A stretch of 64,000 bases of DNA from CAXBNB01 sp049115735 (GCA_049115735.1 JAGDZP010000012.1:1-64000); one strand, 5' to 3'; shown: positions 43,080 through 53,399, counted from the stretch's first letter. A program made the numbers and translations. The notes: generated by a model not told the origin, from the sequence alone.

Positions 43080-43142
43080 GTAAATTCTTTTATTGTCTCA
43101 AAAACCAACTATTTCACTATTTTTATATCCAAATAAAATCCA

Positions 43143-43823
43143 ATGAAAGCAGCAATAATATTATCAGGAAGTGGCGTGTATGATGGTTCGGAAATCCATG
43201 AAACAGTCTTTACGTTTTTGGCACTTGAGGAAAATGGAGTAGAGTACCAATGCTATGCTCCCGATAAAGAACAATACCATGTGGTGAATCACATTACCGG
43301 AGATGAAATGCCGGAATCCCGAAATGTTATGGTGGAGTCTGCTCGCATCGCTCGGGGAGATATAAAATCACTAATTGAGCTATCTGCTAGTGAGGCCGGT
43401 TTGTTGGTCATACCCGGTGGTTTTGGTGCAGCTAAGAATCTCAACCAGTGGGCCATTTCCGGACCTGATGGTGAATTGGATGATGAGGTCAAGCGTGTCA
43501 TTAATGATTTTGCCAAAAACAAAAAACCGATCTGTGGACTTTGTATGGGACCGACTGTTATTACGCAGGCTCTGGCAGATTCAGCTATTGCACCTACCGT
43601 CACGGTCGGCACATCAGCAGAAGACAGCCCTTATGATATTGAAGGCATCAATGCTGGGATGTCTTCTCTCGGTGCTTCAGTTGCCTCTAAGTCCATCAAA
43701 GAAGTTGCCATAGATAAGGTAAACAAAATAGTGACTGCTCCGTGCTACATGATGGAGGCTTCACCTCTGGAAGTAAGGAATAATATCGCCCAGGCTATTA
43801 AGGAAGTTGTGGCTTTACTTTAG
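43143..43823 (+). CDS. elbB: Isoprenoid biosynthesis glyoxalase ElbB
   Basis: A 226-residue protein of the DJ-1/PfpI superfamily, ElbB subgroup. Diagnostic segments: MKAAIILSGSGVYDGSEIHET, EMPESRNVMVESARIARG, LLVIPGGFGAAKNLNQWA, the nucleophilic elbow Cys in KPICGLCMGPTVIT and PYDIEGINAGMSSLG. Members have weak glyoxalase activity and were named for an effect on isoprenoid synthesis. Normal length. It converges with manA. Confidence 0.93.
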   Translation: MKAAIILSGSGVYDGSEIHETVFTFLALEENGVEYQCYAPDKEQYHVVNHITGDEMPESRNVMVESARIARGDIKSLIELSASEAGLLVIPGGFGAAKNLNQWAISGPDGELDDEVKRVINDFAKNKKPICGLCMGPTVITQALADSAIAPTVTVGTSAEDSPYDIEGINAGMSSLGASVASKSIKEVAIDKVNKIVTAPCYMMEASPLEVRNNIAQAIKEVVALL

Positions 43824-43878
43824 CACGAAGGATATACCCACTAAAAACGCATGTAGAACGGCAATATCAACTTCGATT

Positions 43879-45084
43879 CTAAACTGGTACAGAAGCCTTA
43901 AATAATACTGCGCCAGATTCGGAACTGATTTTGTAATCAGCACCATAAGTTGCGAGAACTACTTCTCCTTGTTTCAATGCAATCTGATTTCCATTTTCAG
44001 AAACTGTTGTTTCCCCATCAAAAAGAAGGATAATTTCAACAGTTTCACATTTTCTTTCGTAGATAGCTTTGGAAGTTACTTCTACCTTGCTCAGCTCAAA
44101 GTCCTTCACAGGTGATGGAAATGTCCTTTCCAGCGTATCATCACTAAGGTCTCCTTTGATAATATTCGGGATAGTTTCCTCGAATTTCACATGAGCCATC
44201 AACTCTTGAATATCAACATGCTTAGGCGTAAGTCCACCCCTCAAAACATTGTCGGAGTTGGCCATTAGTTCTATATTCTGACCTTCAAGGTAGGCATGTG
44301 GAAGTCCTGCATCCTGAAAGACTGCTTCTCCTTGATTGGCTTTTACGATATTGAAAAAGTATATCGAATAAATTCCTTTATCCAAATCCTGATTTGTGCT
44401 GTCCAATTTCACAGCTCGGGCTGCCCAAAAATCAGGACTTGATTTATCTAATTCACCATTTTCGTATTTGGGTAAAATTCGCTCAATAAGGGGTTTCAGG
44501 TTTTCATTACATTGCTCCTGAGACTGCTCCATTACTTGCTGGTAGAGTCCCTTATAACCTGCTGAGTCAAAGGTTGGAATCAAGTGATTGAACTCAGGTA
44601 CATTATTAAGGGTTTGGTGTAGTTTTTCTTCTGGCAAAAAACCATGCAACAACCAAAATTCACTGAGTGCCACCATGATCTCAGGCTTGTGGTTGTCATC
44701 TTTAAAATTTCTGTTTGAAGCATTTAGCTGAACACCAGCAGCATTATCTTTTTCATAACCAATTTCTGCTTGCTTCTTGGTAGGATGCACCTGGATGGAT
44801 AGCATGTCTTTGACATCCAGTACTTTAAATAGAAATGGAAGTCGGCCAAAAGCTTTTCGGACATTTTCGCCAAGTCGACCCGTCAAGTCCTGATCTAGAT
44901 ACTTATCCAAAGTAATTTCTCCTTCAGAAGTACTCACCACCGAGGGAGAATTTGCATGTGCTCCCAGCCAATACTCTGCTACGGGTTTACTCGATTTTTC
45001 CACGCCAATCAGATCAGCTATAAAGTCTTTCCCGCCCCAGGCATAATTCTGTATGGTTCCTTTTAGTCTAAATACTTTTGGCAT
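43879..45084 (-). CDS. manA: Mannose-6-phosphate isomerase, class I
   Basis: Interconverts mannose-6-phosphate and fructose-6-phosphate. The 401-residue zinc-dependent cupin protein shows the start GTIQNYAWGGKDFIADLIG, the motif LPFLFKVLDVKDMLSIQVHPTKKQAE, a zinc ligand pair in KPEIMVAL, the DAGLPHAYLEGQNIELMANSDNVLRGGLTPKHVD signature and a C-terminal cupin (EIILLFDGETTVSE). Its product can feed GDP-mannose and GDP-fucose synthesis or the catabolism of mannose. The downstream glycan locus is on the other strand. Confidence 0.93.
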   Translation of the reverse strand: MPKVFRLKGTIQNYAWGGKDFIADLIGVEKSSKPVAEYWLGAHANSPSVVSTSEGEITLDKYLDQDLTGRLGENVRKAFGRLPFLFKVLDVKDMLSIQVHPTKKQAEIGYEKDNAAGVQLNASNRNFKDDNHKPEIMVALSEFWLLHGFLPEEKLHQTLNNVPEFNHLIPTFDSAGYKGLYQQVMEQSQEQCNENLKPLIERILPKYENGELDKSSPDFWAARAVKLDSTNQDLDKGIYSIYFFNIVKANQGEAVFQDAGLPHAYLEGQNIELMANSDNVLRGGLTPKHVDIQELMAHVKFEETIPNIIKGDLSDDTLERTFPSPVKDFELSKVEVTSKAIYERKCETVEIILLFDGETTVSENGNQIALKQGEVVLATYGADYKISSESGAVLFKASVPV

Positions 45085-45299
45085 TTTTTTCTTTTTCGAT
45101 TAAGGCTGCAAATATTGACAAACTCAATCATTCTGAGAAATCGATTTTAGAGAATGTCCCAATCATGCTGGGAAAAATAAGAAAAGTAAATTCATTAGCA
45201 TGCTTCTTTTTTTATTTGCTAGATGAAAATATTGATAGACAGGTACTGTACAAAATATTTTCAAAAATCTTGGTTAACTTGTAAGGGTAGTTAGAGTAA

Positions 45300-46352
45300 A
45301 GTTGTGTCCCTAGAATTAAACACACTAATAGAAGAAGGATAAATTCTATTGGGTTTGACAATCCCAAAAAACTGGAGAACGTAGCAAACTTTCCGTTTAG
45401 GTATCAGATTTCAGAAAGTGTTTGTGCACCGTTTTCAGATGGAGTCTCCAAGGTTTATGATGATGGGGGGTTCGCCAGCAGAATGGTCGTAAGAACCTAT
45501 GGTGCTACTATGCCTCCACCCAGAGAAAGGAAAAATGTCCGCCATGATTCATATTCAGCAGTCTATCAGCTTATTGAATGGGAGTATATGAAAGCCGAAA
45601 TGGACAATGGAAAAAGAGCAATCCCCGCCTCAGAATTACCAGGCTTTACCTACTTTGATAAATTCGGTATGGTGATCTCTCGCGGTAATCAAGAAGTTCC
45701 ATTGTCTATTGCAATGAAGGCTGGTCATAATCGAGAGAATCACAACCATATGGATGTTGGAACTTACAATATCGTATTGGGAAAAGATATTATGACTGGA
45801 GATATAGGCGCTCCTTCATATAGGGCAGGGGCATTTTCGGATGACAACCCTGCTCGGAGTTCATGGGGGCACCCAGTACCTCGAATCGACAACACCCTTC
45901 AATCCAAAGGTGAGGAATTTAGGGGAGAAATAATGTCAACTGAATTCTCAGAAAATGGAGATAAGGTGGTGATGGACATAAAGAGTGCTTACGAAATACC
46001 CACATTGAAAACCCTTATAAGGACTTTCGAAAATGATAAAACAGGTGAAGGTACCATCACTATTGAAGATCAGTTTTCAACTACCGAACCAGTACAATTT
46101 GGAGTAGCAATCATGACCTTATCCGAATATGAGATCACAAATGACAAAACTGTGATTCTCATGGAAAATGGTCAAAAACTTAAAGCTGAAATTTCAGCAA
46201 ATGGAGGTGAACTGAAAATTACTGATGAGTTGGTGCCTGTGAAACACCTGAGAGAAAAGGGGCCGGCTTATAGGATAGGAGTGGATTTTACTGAGCCAAT
46301 AGCCAAAGGTTCACTCACTGTGAAATATACACCGATATTCGCTCTACCATAA
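45300..46352 (+). pseudogene. Heparinase II/III-type lyase, 5'-truncated remnant
   Basis: The frame is open from 45300 but the first ATG is at 45483, well inside the conserved region. Upstream codons still encode family-like sequence (FPFRYQISESVCAPFSDG). The remaining 290-350 residues contain the heparinase II/III beta-sandwich core (ELPGFTYFDKFGMVISRG, AGHNRENHNHMDVGTYNIVLG) and a C-terminal beta domain. The N-terminal alpha-barrel of about 300 residues, which carries the catalytic Tyr/His side, is missing. A 5' deletion is the likely cause; an annotation pipeline may call a CDS from 45483. Nothing else is seen in 45085-45299. Confidence 0.65.
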
Positions 46353-46380
46353 TCAGGAAAACAAAATACATTAAATAACC

Positions 46381-47742
46381 ATGAACAGACAAGCTCTTGC
46401 TTACTTACCACTTATTCTTCTTACCATCATTCCTTCATGCAAACAGCAAAAAGAAACCCAAAAGCATGAAACCAAACCAAACATCATTTTGATCATGGCT
46501 GATGATCTTGGATATGGAGAGCTGTCATGCTACGGAAGCGAGATGATCAATACGCCGAATATAGACAAGTTAGCTGCTCAGGGTGTTAAGTTTACGGACT
46601 ACCACTCGAATGGCACGGTGTGCAGTCCAACCCGGGCCGCTATGATGACGGGAAAATACCAGCAAAGAACTGGAGTAGAAGGAGTAATCACTGCCGCGAA
46701 TCATCGTGAGGTTGGATTGGCGTTAGAGGAGGTGACGTTAGCTGAAGAACTCAAGAAACTAGGATATACCTGTGGTATATTTGGTAAGTGGCATTTAGGT
46801 TATGCCAAGGAATTTAACCCTACATTCCAGGGTTTTGACCAGTTTGCCGGATTTGTAAGTGGAAATGTGGATTATCATTCGCATGTGGATCAGGAAGGCT
46901 TCTTCGATTGGTGGCGTGATTCTACTTTGGCGGATACTCCTGGATATACCACAGATTTAATTACCAACTTTGGAGTTGACTTTATAAGGAAAAACAACCC
47001 TCAGAAGACAGGCAAACCATTTTTCTTATACCTTCCACATGAGGCACCTCACTACCCAATACAAGGGCGCCAAGACAAGCCGGTCAGAGCTAAAGGAAGT
47101 GGAAAATATATAAGGAAAGTAGCTAAAGACAGTGTTCAATCAATTTACAAGGAAATGATTGAAATCATGGACGAGGGAATTGGTGCTGTGATGGAGTCGA
47201 TAACTGAAGAGGGACTTGATCAAAATACAATTGTGATTTTTTGCTCCGATAATGGAGCAGCTGCTAAAAGGGGCGACAATGGCGTGCTCAGATCCTATAA
47301 GGCTTCAGTATATGAAGGTGGGCATAGGGTGCCGGCAATAGTCAGATATCCTGGTAAGATCAAGGCGGGTGTTATCGACACCAGTCAAGTGATGTCCATG
47401 GATTTATTACCAACCTTACTTGATTTTTCAGATGGTGCCCCTTCTGGTAAGAATATTGATGGTTTGAGCATTAAGAATCTGCTTTTGGATGGAACTTCAC
47501 TACCAGACAGAGATCTTTTTTGGGTATTTAAGAACAAGAAAGCTGTACGTAGTGGAAAATGGAAAATGGTATTGATTTCAAATAATGGAAGCGAATCTGT
47601 AGAATTATTTAATTTAGAAAGAGATTTGTCAGAGCGCGAAAATTTGGCCGAGACTGAGACAAAAATTGTGAGCGAATTGCAAAAGAAGTTGAATGCCTGG
47701 GAGAAAGAGGTTCGTGCAGGAGTAAAGCCAGTGGCTATGTAG
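46381..47742 (+). CDS. Type I sulfatase (arylsulfatase A family), lipoprotein
   Basis: A 453-residue sulfatase with a lipoprotein signal (LLTIIPSC). Motifs: NIILIMADDLGYGELSCYGSE, the formylglycine Cys in VCSPTRAAMMTGKYQQRTG, IFGKWHLG and IFCSDNGAAAKRGDNGVLR. The C-terminal strand set includes KWKMVLI. It is the first intact gene of the plus-strand glycan locus and is followed after 45 bases by an oxidoreductase. It would remove sulfate from a glycan before chain cleavage; the substrate is not evident. Confidence 0.92.
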   Translation: MNRQALAYLPLILLTIIPSCKQQKETQKHETKPNIILIMADDLGYGELSCYGSEMINTPNIDKLAAQGVKFTDYHSNGTVCSPTRAAMMTGKYQQRTGVEGVITAANHREVGLALEEVTLAEELKKLGYTCGIFGKWHLGYAKEFNPTFQGFDQFAGFVSGNVDYHSHVDQEGFFDWWRDSTLADTPGYTTDLITNFGVDFIRKNNPQKTGKPFFLYLPHEAPHYPIQGRQDKPVRAKGSGKYIRKVAKDSVQSIYKEMIEIMDEGIGAVMESITEEGLDQNTIVIFCSDNGAAAKRGDNGVLRSYKASVYEGGHRVPAIVRYPGKIKAGVIDTSQVMSMDLLPTLLDFSDGAPSGKNIDGLSIKNLLLDGTSLPDRDLFWVFKNKKAVRSGKWKMVLISNNGSESVELFNLERDLSERENLAETETKIVSELQKKLNAWEKEVRAGVKPVAM

Positions 47743-47787
47743 ATTGACTGGTGGAAAAATTGAACTAACAACTAAACAAAATACACT

Positions 47788-49155
47788 ATGAAAGATTATC
47801 AAATCAACCGGAGGAAGTTTTTGCAAACAGCTTCAGCTTCGCTGGCAATGACTGCAGTTGGAGCTAGCGCATTGGGGTTTTCATTTCCTCAAAAAACACT
47901 CAGAGTAGGACTTATTGGAGCAGGTTGGTATGGTAAGAACGACGTGTTTAGGCTCATACAGGTAGCTCCAGTAGAAGTAATTTCAGTATGCGATGTAGAT
48001 AAAAACATACTTTCTAAGGCCGCAGAATTGATAAGTCAGCGGCAAAAGTCGGGTAAGGTTCCAAAGACCTATACCGACTACAGACAAATGCTAGCCAAAA
48101 AGGACCTGGATATCGTCATTATTGGTTCTCCTGATCATTGGCACGCTTTACAAATGATTGATGCTGTAAAGGCAGGAGCACATGTTTACGTTCAAAAACC
48201 CATTAGTGTAGACGTGATAGAAGGGGAGGCCATGGTCGCCACGGCCCGAAAGTACAATAAAGTGGTGCAGGTAGGCACACAGCGTAAGAGTACTCCTCAC
48301 CTTATTGATGCCAAGAAGAAAATTGTAGATGCAGGGCTCTTGGGAAAAATTTCACACGTGGAGATGTGTTGCTATTATCATATGAAGGCCAATGGAAATC
48401 CACCTGTAGAACCTGTTCCTGATTTTCTTGATTATGAGATGTGGACAGGACCTGCTCCAATGAGATCTTATGATGGATTACCTCACATAAGGTGGTGGCG
48501 AACATTTAAAGAATATGGGAACGGTATTATGGGTGATATGTGTGTACACATGCTGGATACTGTTCGCTGGATGCTTGATCTTGGATGGCCTAATAAAATC
48601 TCCTCTACAGGCGGCATCTATGTGCAGAAAGAAGGCAAATCCAACATACCAGATACTCAGTCGGCTATTTTTGAATATGAAGAACTAAACTGCGTATGGC
48701 AACACCGCAGCTGGGGTACGCCTGCTGATCCAGAATACCCTTGGTCATTTAAGTTATATGGAGAAAAGGGCACCTTGTCTGGAAGTACGATGCAATATGA
48801 TTTTGTTCCGCACAAAGAAGGAGACCCAATCCATCAGGATGTATTGTATGAAAAAGAAAAATACCCAGAAGATGTCACCGAAGAGCGCATCGAATTAAAT
48901 GCTGCACCGGCAACACGCCTGCACATGCTTGATTTTCTGAAAGCCATAGATAACAATAGCAAACCAGTCGCTGATATAGAGGAAGGACATATATCCACAG
49001 CCAGTTGTATTTTGGCCAACTTATCGATGGAGCTGGGAAGACCGCTGCAATATGATCCTGAAAAACGTGAAGTGGTGGGTGACAAAGAAGCTACAGCCTT
49101 ACTCCAACGGGCCTATCGTGCACCTTGGGTTCACCCTGATCCTGAGAAAGTCTAA
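47788..49155 (+). CDS. Gfo/Idh/MocA oxidoreductase with twin-arginine-type signal
   Basis: A 455-residue exported NAD(P)-binding enzyme. It begins with a Tat-like signal (INRRKFLQTASASLAMTAVGASA), then a Rossmann motif LRVGLIGAGWYGKNDVFRL, the EKP-type motif here as AGAHVYVQKPISVDV (Q in place of E), and the DMCVHMLDTVRWML region. The C-terminal extension is typical of the periplasmic Bacteroidota/Planctomycete clade. These enzymes oxidise or epimerise sugars or remove glycosyl groups in an NAD-dependent way; function here is inferred from context with sulfatase and hydrolases. Confidence 0.88.
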   Translation: MKDYQINRRKFLQTASASLAMTAVGASALGFSFPQKTLRVGLIGAGWYGKNDVFRLIQVAPVEVISVCDVDKNILSKAAELISQRQKSGKVPKTYTDYRQMLAKKDLDIVIIGSPDHWHALQMIDAVKAGAHVYVQKPISVDVIEGEAMVATARKYNKVVQVGTQRKSTPHLIDAKKKIVDAGLLGKISHVEMCCYYHMKANGNPPVEPVPDFLDYEMWTGPAPMRSYDGLPHIRWWRTFKEYGNGIMGDMCVHMLDTVRWMLDLGWPNKISSTGGIYVQKEGKSNIPDTQSAIFEYEELNCVWQHRSWGTPADPEYPWSFKLYGEKGTLSGSTMQYDFVPHKEGDPIHQDVLYEKEKYPEDVTEERIELNAAPATRLHMLDFLKAIDNNSKPVADIEEGHISTASCILANLSMELGRPLQYDPEKREVVGDKEATALLQRAYRAPWVHPDPEKV

Positions 49156-49337
49156 CCGCTGCGATCATGCATAAATTTAATCTTCTGTCTATTTTCTTTT
49201 GTAAGCTTAGTTGCTCTTTCCCAGGACAAAACCGGTGCAGGCAAGCTTCATTCAAGCATCCTACATTGCTAAACTTAGACTTTTAAATGGATTAATACCG
49301 AATTAAAAATAACAATAGGAAAAATACAAATCAGCTT

Positions 49338-51458
49338 ATGAAGACTATGAAAAACCTTATCGCTCTGTTTGTTTTGATTGCTATACTGTCTTGCAAGGAA
49401 CAGCCTCCTGTTATCAATGTTTATGCCGATCAGGAAGTACTGAACGAGCTAGGTTATGCCATGGGCAAATTGAAAGACCAAGTGGCTCTAAGCGGAAGAA
49501 AAATACAGATTAGTGATGAGAAGGCTTCTGCTAACCTGGTTCTGGAAATGGAGGAGCAGAGCGACGTAGATGCAGAAAAAAATGATGGCTTTAGTTTGAC
49601 GAAGACAAATGGCACTCTTCAACTTTCATCCGAATGCAACCGTGGACTATTATATGGTTTGCTGGATATTGCTGAGCAACTATCTACAGGGAAAAACTGG
49701 GATAATCTGGAGGCCAAATCTATTACAGCACATCACGACTTCCGGGCAATTAAATTCAATCTCCCCTGGTATTCTTACCGCAGTGGCGAGCACCTGGCAC
49801 TTCACACTGAAACCTGCAAAGACTTAAAATACTGGGAGTCTTTCCTGGATATGATGGTTGAGAATAAATTCAATACGCTATCGCTTTGGAATATGCATCC
49901 ATATATGTATATGGTAAAATCCGAATCTTTTCCTAAAGCATCTCCTTTCAGTGATGCCGAAATGGCAGAATGGGAGGTTTTTTGGAAAGCACTTTTTCAA
50001 ATGGCCAAAGAACGAGGTGTGGATACTTACGTGGTTAACTGGAACATCTTTTTACCAGAGGCTTTTTCCAAAGAGTATGGTGTGGCTGACTACTCATCTG
50101 AAACAGGGGCTGGTTTCATCGGCGAGGGAGAGACCAATGAAAATATTGAAGCATACATGAGAGAGATGGTTACGCTTACACTTAATAAGTATGAAAACCT
50201 CACTGGTATTGGGCTGACTCTTGGTGAGCGCATGGGAGGCATGACATCAGAAGAAAGAAAAGACTGGGTCAACCGCACTATGATTGCCGGGCTAAAGGCT
50301 GCCGATAGAAAGGCCAGACTAATATATCGTGCGCCCTTGTCGGCTGGCAAAGCAAACCATGGTTCGGTAAGTGTAACAACAGAAAAGCTGACCAGGGATG
50401 CCATAGAAAACCTCGATCTGGAGGATGATGTATGGATTGAATTTAAGTTCAATTGGTCGCATGCTCACTCTTCACCAAAATTATCAATTGTACATGGAGG
50501 CATGTTAACGGATACCTATTGGCAGCCTTATTCGGACAAATACAAAGGTGTCTGGACCATGAGAAACGAAGACTTTTTTGTACTACGCTGGGGCGATCCT
50601 GATTTCATTAGGGAATTTTTGGATTTGAATAGTCAAAAATACGTAGGTGGATGTTTTATCGGCTCAGAGACCTACATTCCGGCAAAGGATTTCATTACAA
50701 AAGAAGAGCACCGTACATGGGATTATGCTTTTCAGAGGCAATGGCTATTCTACAAAGTGTGGGGAAACCTATTGTTTAACAAGCAAACTTCGGATAGCTA
50801 CTTTTCGAAATCTCTGGCTGATAAATTCGGCTTAGACAATGGTGACGACTTGTTGGAAGCTTGGAAATTGGCTTCCAAAAACCCGAATCGAATGGCTTCC
50901 TTCTTCGGGAGTACCTGGGATGGAACTGTCTATTCAGAAGGCTTTAAAACTAACGGTGGAAAATTCATTGATATAGATAAGTTTATCTCCCGAAATGTAT
51001 TGGATTCATCTTATGTGAACATCAAAGATTTCGTAGCAGGTGAATTTGATAAGGAGGATCAGGTCACTCCACTACAATTGGCTGAAGAATCTGAAAATCA
51101 GTCTATTAGGATATTTGAAATAGTAGATGGACAAAGAAAGTCCCCTAGCTCTTCAGAACTGGAAATTGAATTAACAGATCTGGAATTTTGGGCCAATTAC
51201 GGACGCTACTTTGCTTCAAAAATCAGGGCTGGAGTTGCACTGGAGAAATTCAGGAATGGTAAAGAACCCAATGGGCAGACTGATGCGATAGAAATATTGA
51301 AAGAAGGAAAAGCACACTGGAGCAAAATGGTAGAGCTGGTCGAAAAGTACAATGTAGCGGTCATGCCACATCAATTTGACAAGGAGTTCTCATGGCGCAA
51401 GCACCTGGAGGATATTGATAAGGATATAGCCTTTGTAAAAGATGTTTCAATACAATAA
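49338..51458 (+). CDS. Glycoside-hydrolase-like TIM-barrel lipoprotein (alpha-glucuronidase/GH20-like layout)
   Basis: A 706-residue lipoprotein (LFVLIAILSC). The N-terminal 120 residues form a small alpha/beta domain like those in front of GH20 and GH67 enzymes (LSSECNRGLLYGLLDIAEQLSTG). The central part has a TIM-barrel-like pattern (HHDFRAIKFNLPWYSYRSGEH, MMVENKFNTLSLWNMHPY, ERGVDTYVVNWNIFLP, GIGLTLGERMGG), and the C-terminal part is helical. No close family is certain. The resemblance to retaining glycosidases and alpha-glucuronidases suggests hydrolysis of a uronic-acid-containing glycan. It is preceded by a 181-base gap without other features. Confidence 0.6.
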   Translation: MKTMKNLIALFVLIAILSCKEQPPVINVYADQEVLNELGYAMGKLKDQVALSGRKIQISDEKASANLVLEMEEQSDVDAEKNDGFSLTKTNGTLQLSSECNRGLLYGLLDIAEQLSTGKNWDNLEAKSITAHHDFRAIKFNLPWYSYRSGEHLALHTETCKDLKYWESFLDMMVENKFNTLSLWNMHPYMYMVKSESFPKASPFSDAEMAEWEVFWKALFQMAKERGVDTYVVNWNIFLPEAFSKEYGVADYSSETGAGFIGEGETNENIEAYMREMVTLTLNKYENLTGIGLTLGERMGGMTSEERKDWVNRTMIAGLKAADRKARLIYRAPLSAGKANHGSVSVTTEKLTRDAIENLDLEDDVWIEFKFNWSHAHSSPKLSIVHGGMLTDTYWQPYSDKYKGVWTMRNEDFFVLRWGDPDFIREFLDLNSQKYVGGCFIGSETYIPAKDFITKEEHRTWDYAFQRQWLFYKVWGNLLFNKQTSDSYFSKSLADKFGLDNGDDLLEAWKLASKNPNRMASFFGSTWDGTVYSEGFKTNGGKFIDIDKFISRNVLDSSYVNIKDFVAGEFDKEDQVTPLQLAEESENQSIRIFEIVDGQRKSPSSSELEIELTDLEFWANYGRYFASKIRAGVALEKFRNGKEPNGQTDAIEILKEGKAHWSKMVELVEKYNVAVMPHQFDKEFSWRKHLEDIDKDIAFVKDVSIQ

Positions 51459-51506
51459 TTCAAATACTGCTAAATCGAAATACACCATCAATCTGAATGA
51501 AATAAA

Positions 51507-52577
51507 ATGAAAAACACGACTTTTTACTTTTCAAGTTATTCTGAGCTCAGAATATTGACTCTAATTCTATTTTTGCTAGTTGGCGCTAAAATAGTAGCCC
51601 AACCATATCCAAATCCCTACATGCAGGTAGATGATTGGGCGAAACTGCCCGATGGCAGAACCATGGGTGCCGTAGGTAAGGTGGAGGTTGATATCGATGG
51701 AGAGCATATTTGGGCAGTAATCCGCTGTGATGCTACCGAACCAGATCGGTTTGGCAATGAATGTCTCGATTCGGATTTAGATCCAATAATTAAATTTGAT
51801 CAAGAGGGAAATGTGGTGGAGAGCTTTGGTGCAGGTATGTTCATCTGGCCACATGGTATTGAGCTAGATAAAGATGGTAATGTTTGGGTAACAGATGCTG
51901 TATTAGATAGACGCATTCCCGAGGGTGATCAACGGGGGCACAGGGTGATTAAGTTTAGTCCAAAAGGGGAAGTGCTGATGCAGCTGGGTAAAACTGCTAC
52001 GCCCGGGACAGGCAATTATGAATTTATTTCTCCAGCAGATGTGGTCATCGCTGATAATGGTGACATCTTCATTGCCGATGGTCACACCGTTGATGGTAAC
52101 AATCGCGTGATGAAGTATTCCAGTGATGGAAAGTTTTTAAAATCCTGGGGCAAGGAGGGGTACGGTCCCGGAGAGTTCAAGAGCCTTCATGGCCTGGCAC
52201 TGGATGCAAGAGGTAGATTGTTCGTGGCGGATCGAGGGAATAACCGCCTTCAGATATTTGACCAGGATGGTAATTTCATCGCACAATGGACACAGTTTGG
52301 CAAACCAAGCGGGGTGTTTTTTGATCAAAACGACAACATTTATGTAGCGGACTCAGAGTCTGATAATGTACAGAATCCCGGTTGGGAAATGGGTATTAGG
52401 ATCGGTGATGCGCATCTGGGCTGGGTGCATTATTTCATCAGGCTACCAACAGCTGATCCACGAGACACCTGGACGAACGGAGCAGAGTTTGTTGCAGTGG
52501 ATAAATTCGGAAATATCTACGGTGGTCAGCCCGGCCCAAGAAAGTTACAGAAGTATGTAAGGGTAAGAGGTAAATAA
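51507..52577 (+). CDS. NHL-repeat six-bladed propeller, peptidylglycine amidating-lyase-like
   Basis: A 356-residue exported protein (signal ending near AKIVAQ) with six NHL-type repeats: HGIELDKDGNVWVTDAVLDR, PADVVIADNGDIFIADGH, FKSLHGLALDARGRLFVADRGNNR and IYVADSESDN. This layout is shared with the lyase half of peptidylglycine alpha-amidating monooxygenase, where such propellers bind zinc and calcium. In glycan loci of this phylum these proteins are common and may be scaffolds or lyases. The catalytic role here is unproved. Confidence 0.75.
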   Translation: MKNTTFYFSSYSELRILTLILFLLVGAKIVAQPYPNPYMQVDDWAKLPDGRTMGAVGKVEVDIDGEHIWAVIRCDATEPDRFGNECLDSDLDPIIKFDQEGNVVESFGAGMFIWPHGIELDKDGNVWVTDAVLDRRIPEGDQRGHRVIKFSPKGEVLMQLGKTATPGTGNYEFISPADVVIADNGDIFIADGHTVDGNNRVMKYSSDGKFLKSWGKEGYGPGEFKSLHGLALDARGRLFVADRGNNRLQIFDQDGNFIAQWTQFGKPSGVFFDQNDNIYVADSESDNVQNPGWEMGIRIGDAHLGWVHYFIRLPTADPRDTWTNGAEFVAVDKFGNIYGGQPGPRKLQKYVRVRGK

Positions 52578-52604
52578 TCGGGTCGATACAGAAAGGTCAA
52601 AAAC

Positions 52605-53399
52605 ATGGATCAAGGATATAAGCTGTTGCTGATTTTGCTTTTGTGTGTGAGCTGTGTTGCCAGGGCACAAGATGAATTTGATAAGCTAAATGAGTTGCCT
52701 GATTGGGAGCTGAAGTTTTCGGATCCATGTACTTCTAATTGGCAAAATAATTGGTTTCTCGACGGAGATATAGCAAAAGTAGAACACAATGAGTACGGCA
52801 TGGAATTAATAGCCGGACCCATCAATAGGAATGATGCTCACCATTCGGTGCTTTGGACGAAGCAGTCTTTCGAAGGTGATCTTAAAATTGAATATAACTA
52901 CACCAGAACTGATAGTCAGATTGTAAACGTAAATATCCTTTTCATTCAGGCTACAGGAACAGGCAAGGAAGGGTTTGATAAGGATATTTCGAAATGGAAT
53001 GATTATCGCAAGGTGCCGACGATGAGTAAGTATTGGCTCAACATGAATACCATTCACGTAAGTGTAGCTGCTTTTCCAATGGTCAATGAAGATCCTGAAA
53101 ATGACTATATCAGGGTAAGGAGATATCCCGCTGCATCAAAGGACCGGGAAGACTTTAATAAAATGGAAGTTCCTCCAACTTCATTTAAGACTGGTTTGTT
53201 CAAGACAGGTGTCACTTACAAAATGACCTGGATCAAATCAAACTCCAAACTGTATCTGGAAATGAACGGAGATGACCAACTAAAGCGTTATTCATGGGAT
53301 TTATCAAAATTTGACCCCATCACCGAAGGGCGAATTGGACTGAGGCATATGTTCACCCGATCAGCAGCTTATAAGGATTTTAAAGTTTACGACAAATGA
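52605..53399 (+). CDS. DUF1961/LamG-like carbohydrate-binding protein
   Basis: A 264-residue exported protein (signal about 21 residues, ending ARAQ). The body is a single jelly-roll domain: WELKFSDPCTSNWQNNWFLDGDIAKVEHNEYG, FEGDLKIEYNYTRTDSQ, GLFKTGVTYKMTWIKSNSKLYLEMNG and GRIGLRHMFTRSAAYKDFKVYD at the end. It resembles DUF1961 and GH16-like folds, but no catalytic pair of acids is obvious. It overlaps the ThuA gene by four bases, so the two are translationally coupled. Confidence 0.72.
   Translation: MDQGYKLLLILLLCVSCVARAQDEFDKLNELPDWELKFSDPCTSNWQNNWFLDGDIAKVEHNEYGMELIAGPINRNDAHHSVLWTKQSFEGDLKIEYNYTRTDSQIVNVNILFIQATGTGKEGFDKDISKWNDYRKVPTMSKYWLNMNTIHVSVAAFPMVNEDPENDYIRVRRYPAASKDREDFNKMEVPPTSFKTGLFKTGVTYKMTWIKSNSKLYLEMNGDDQLKRYSWDLSKFDPITEGRIGLRHMFTRSAAYKDFKVYDK

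Noticed and set aside
45078..45284. 68-codon plus-strand ORF upstream of the heparinase remnant
   Set aside because: Overlaps the manA start and its probable promoter, has low-complexity aromatic runs and no recognisable signal; probably chance.
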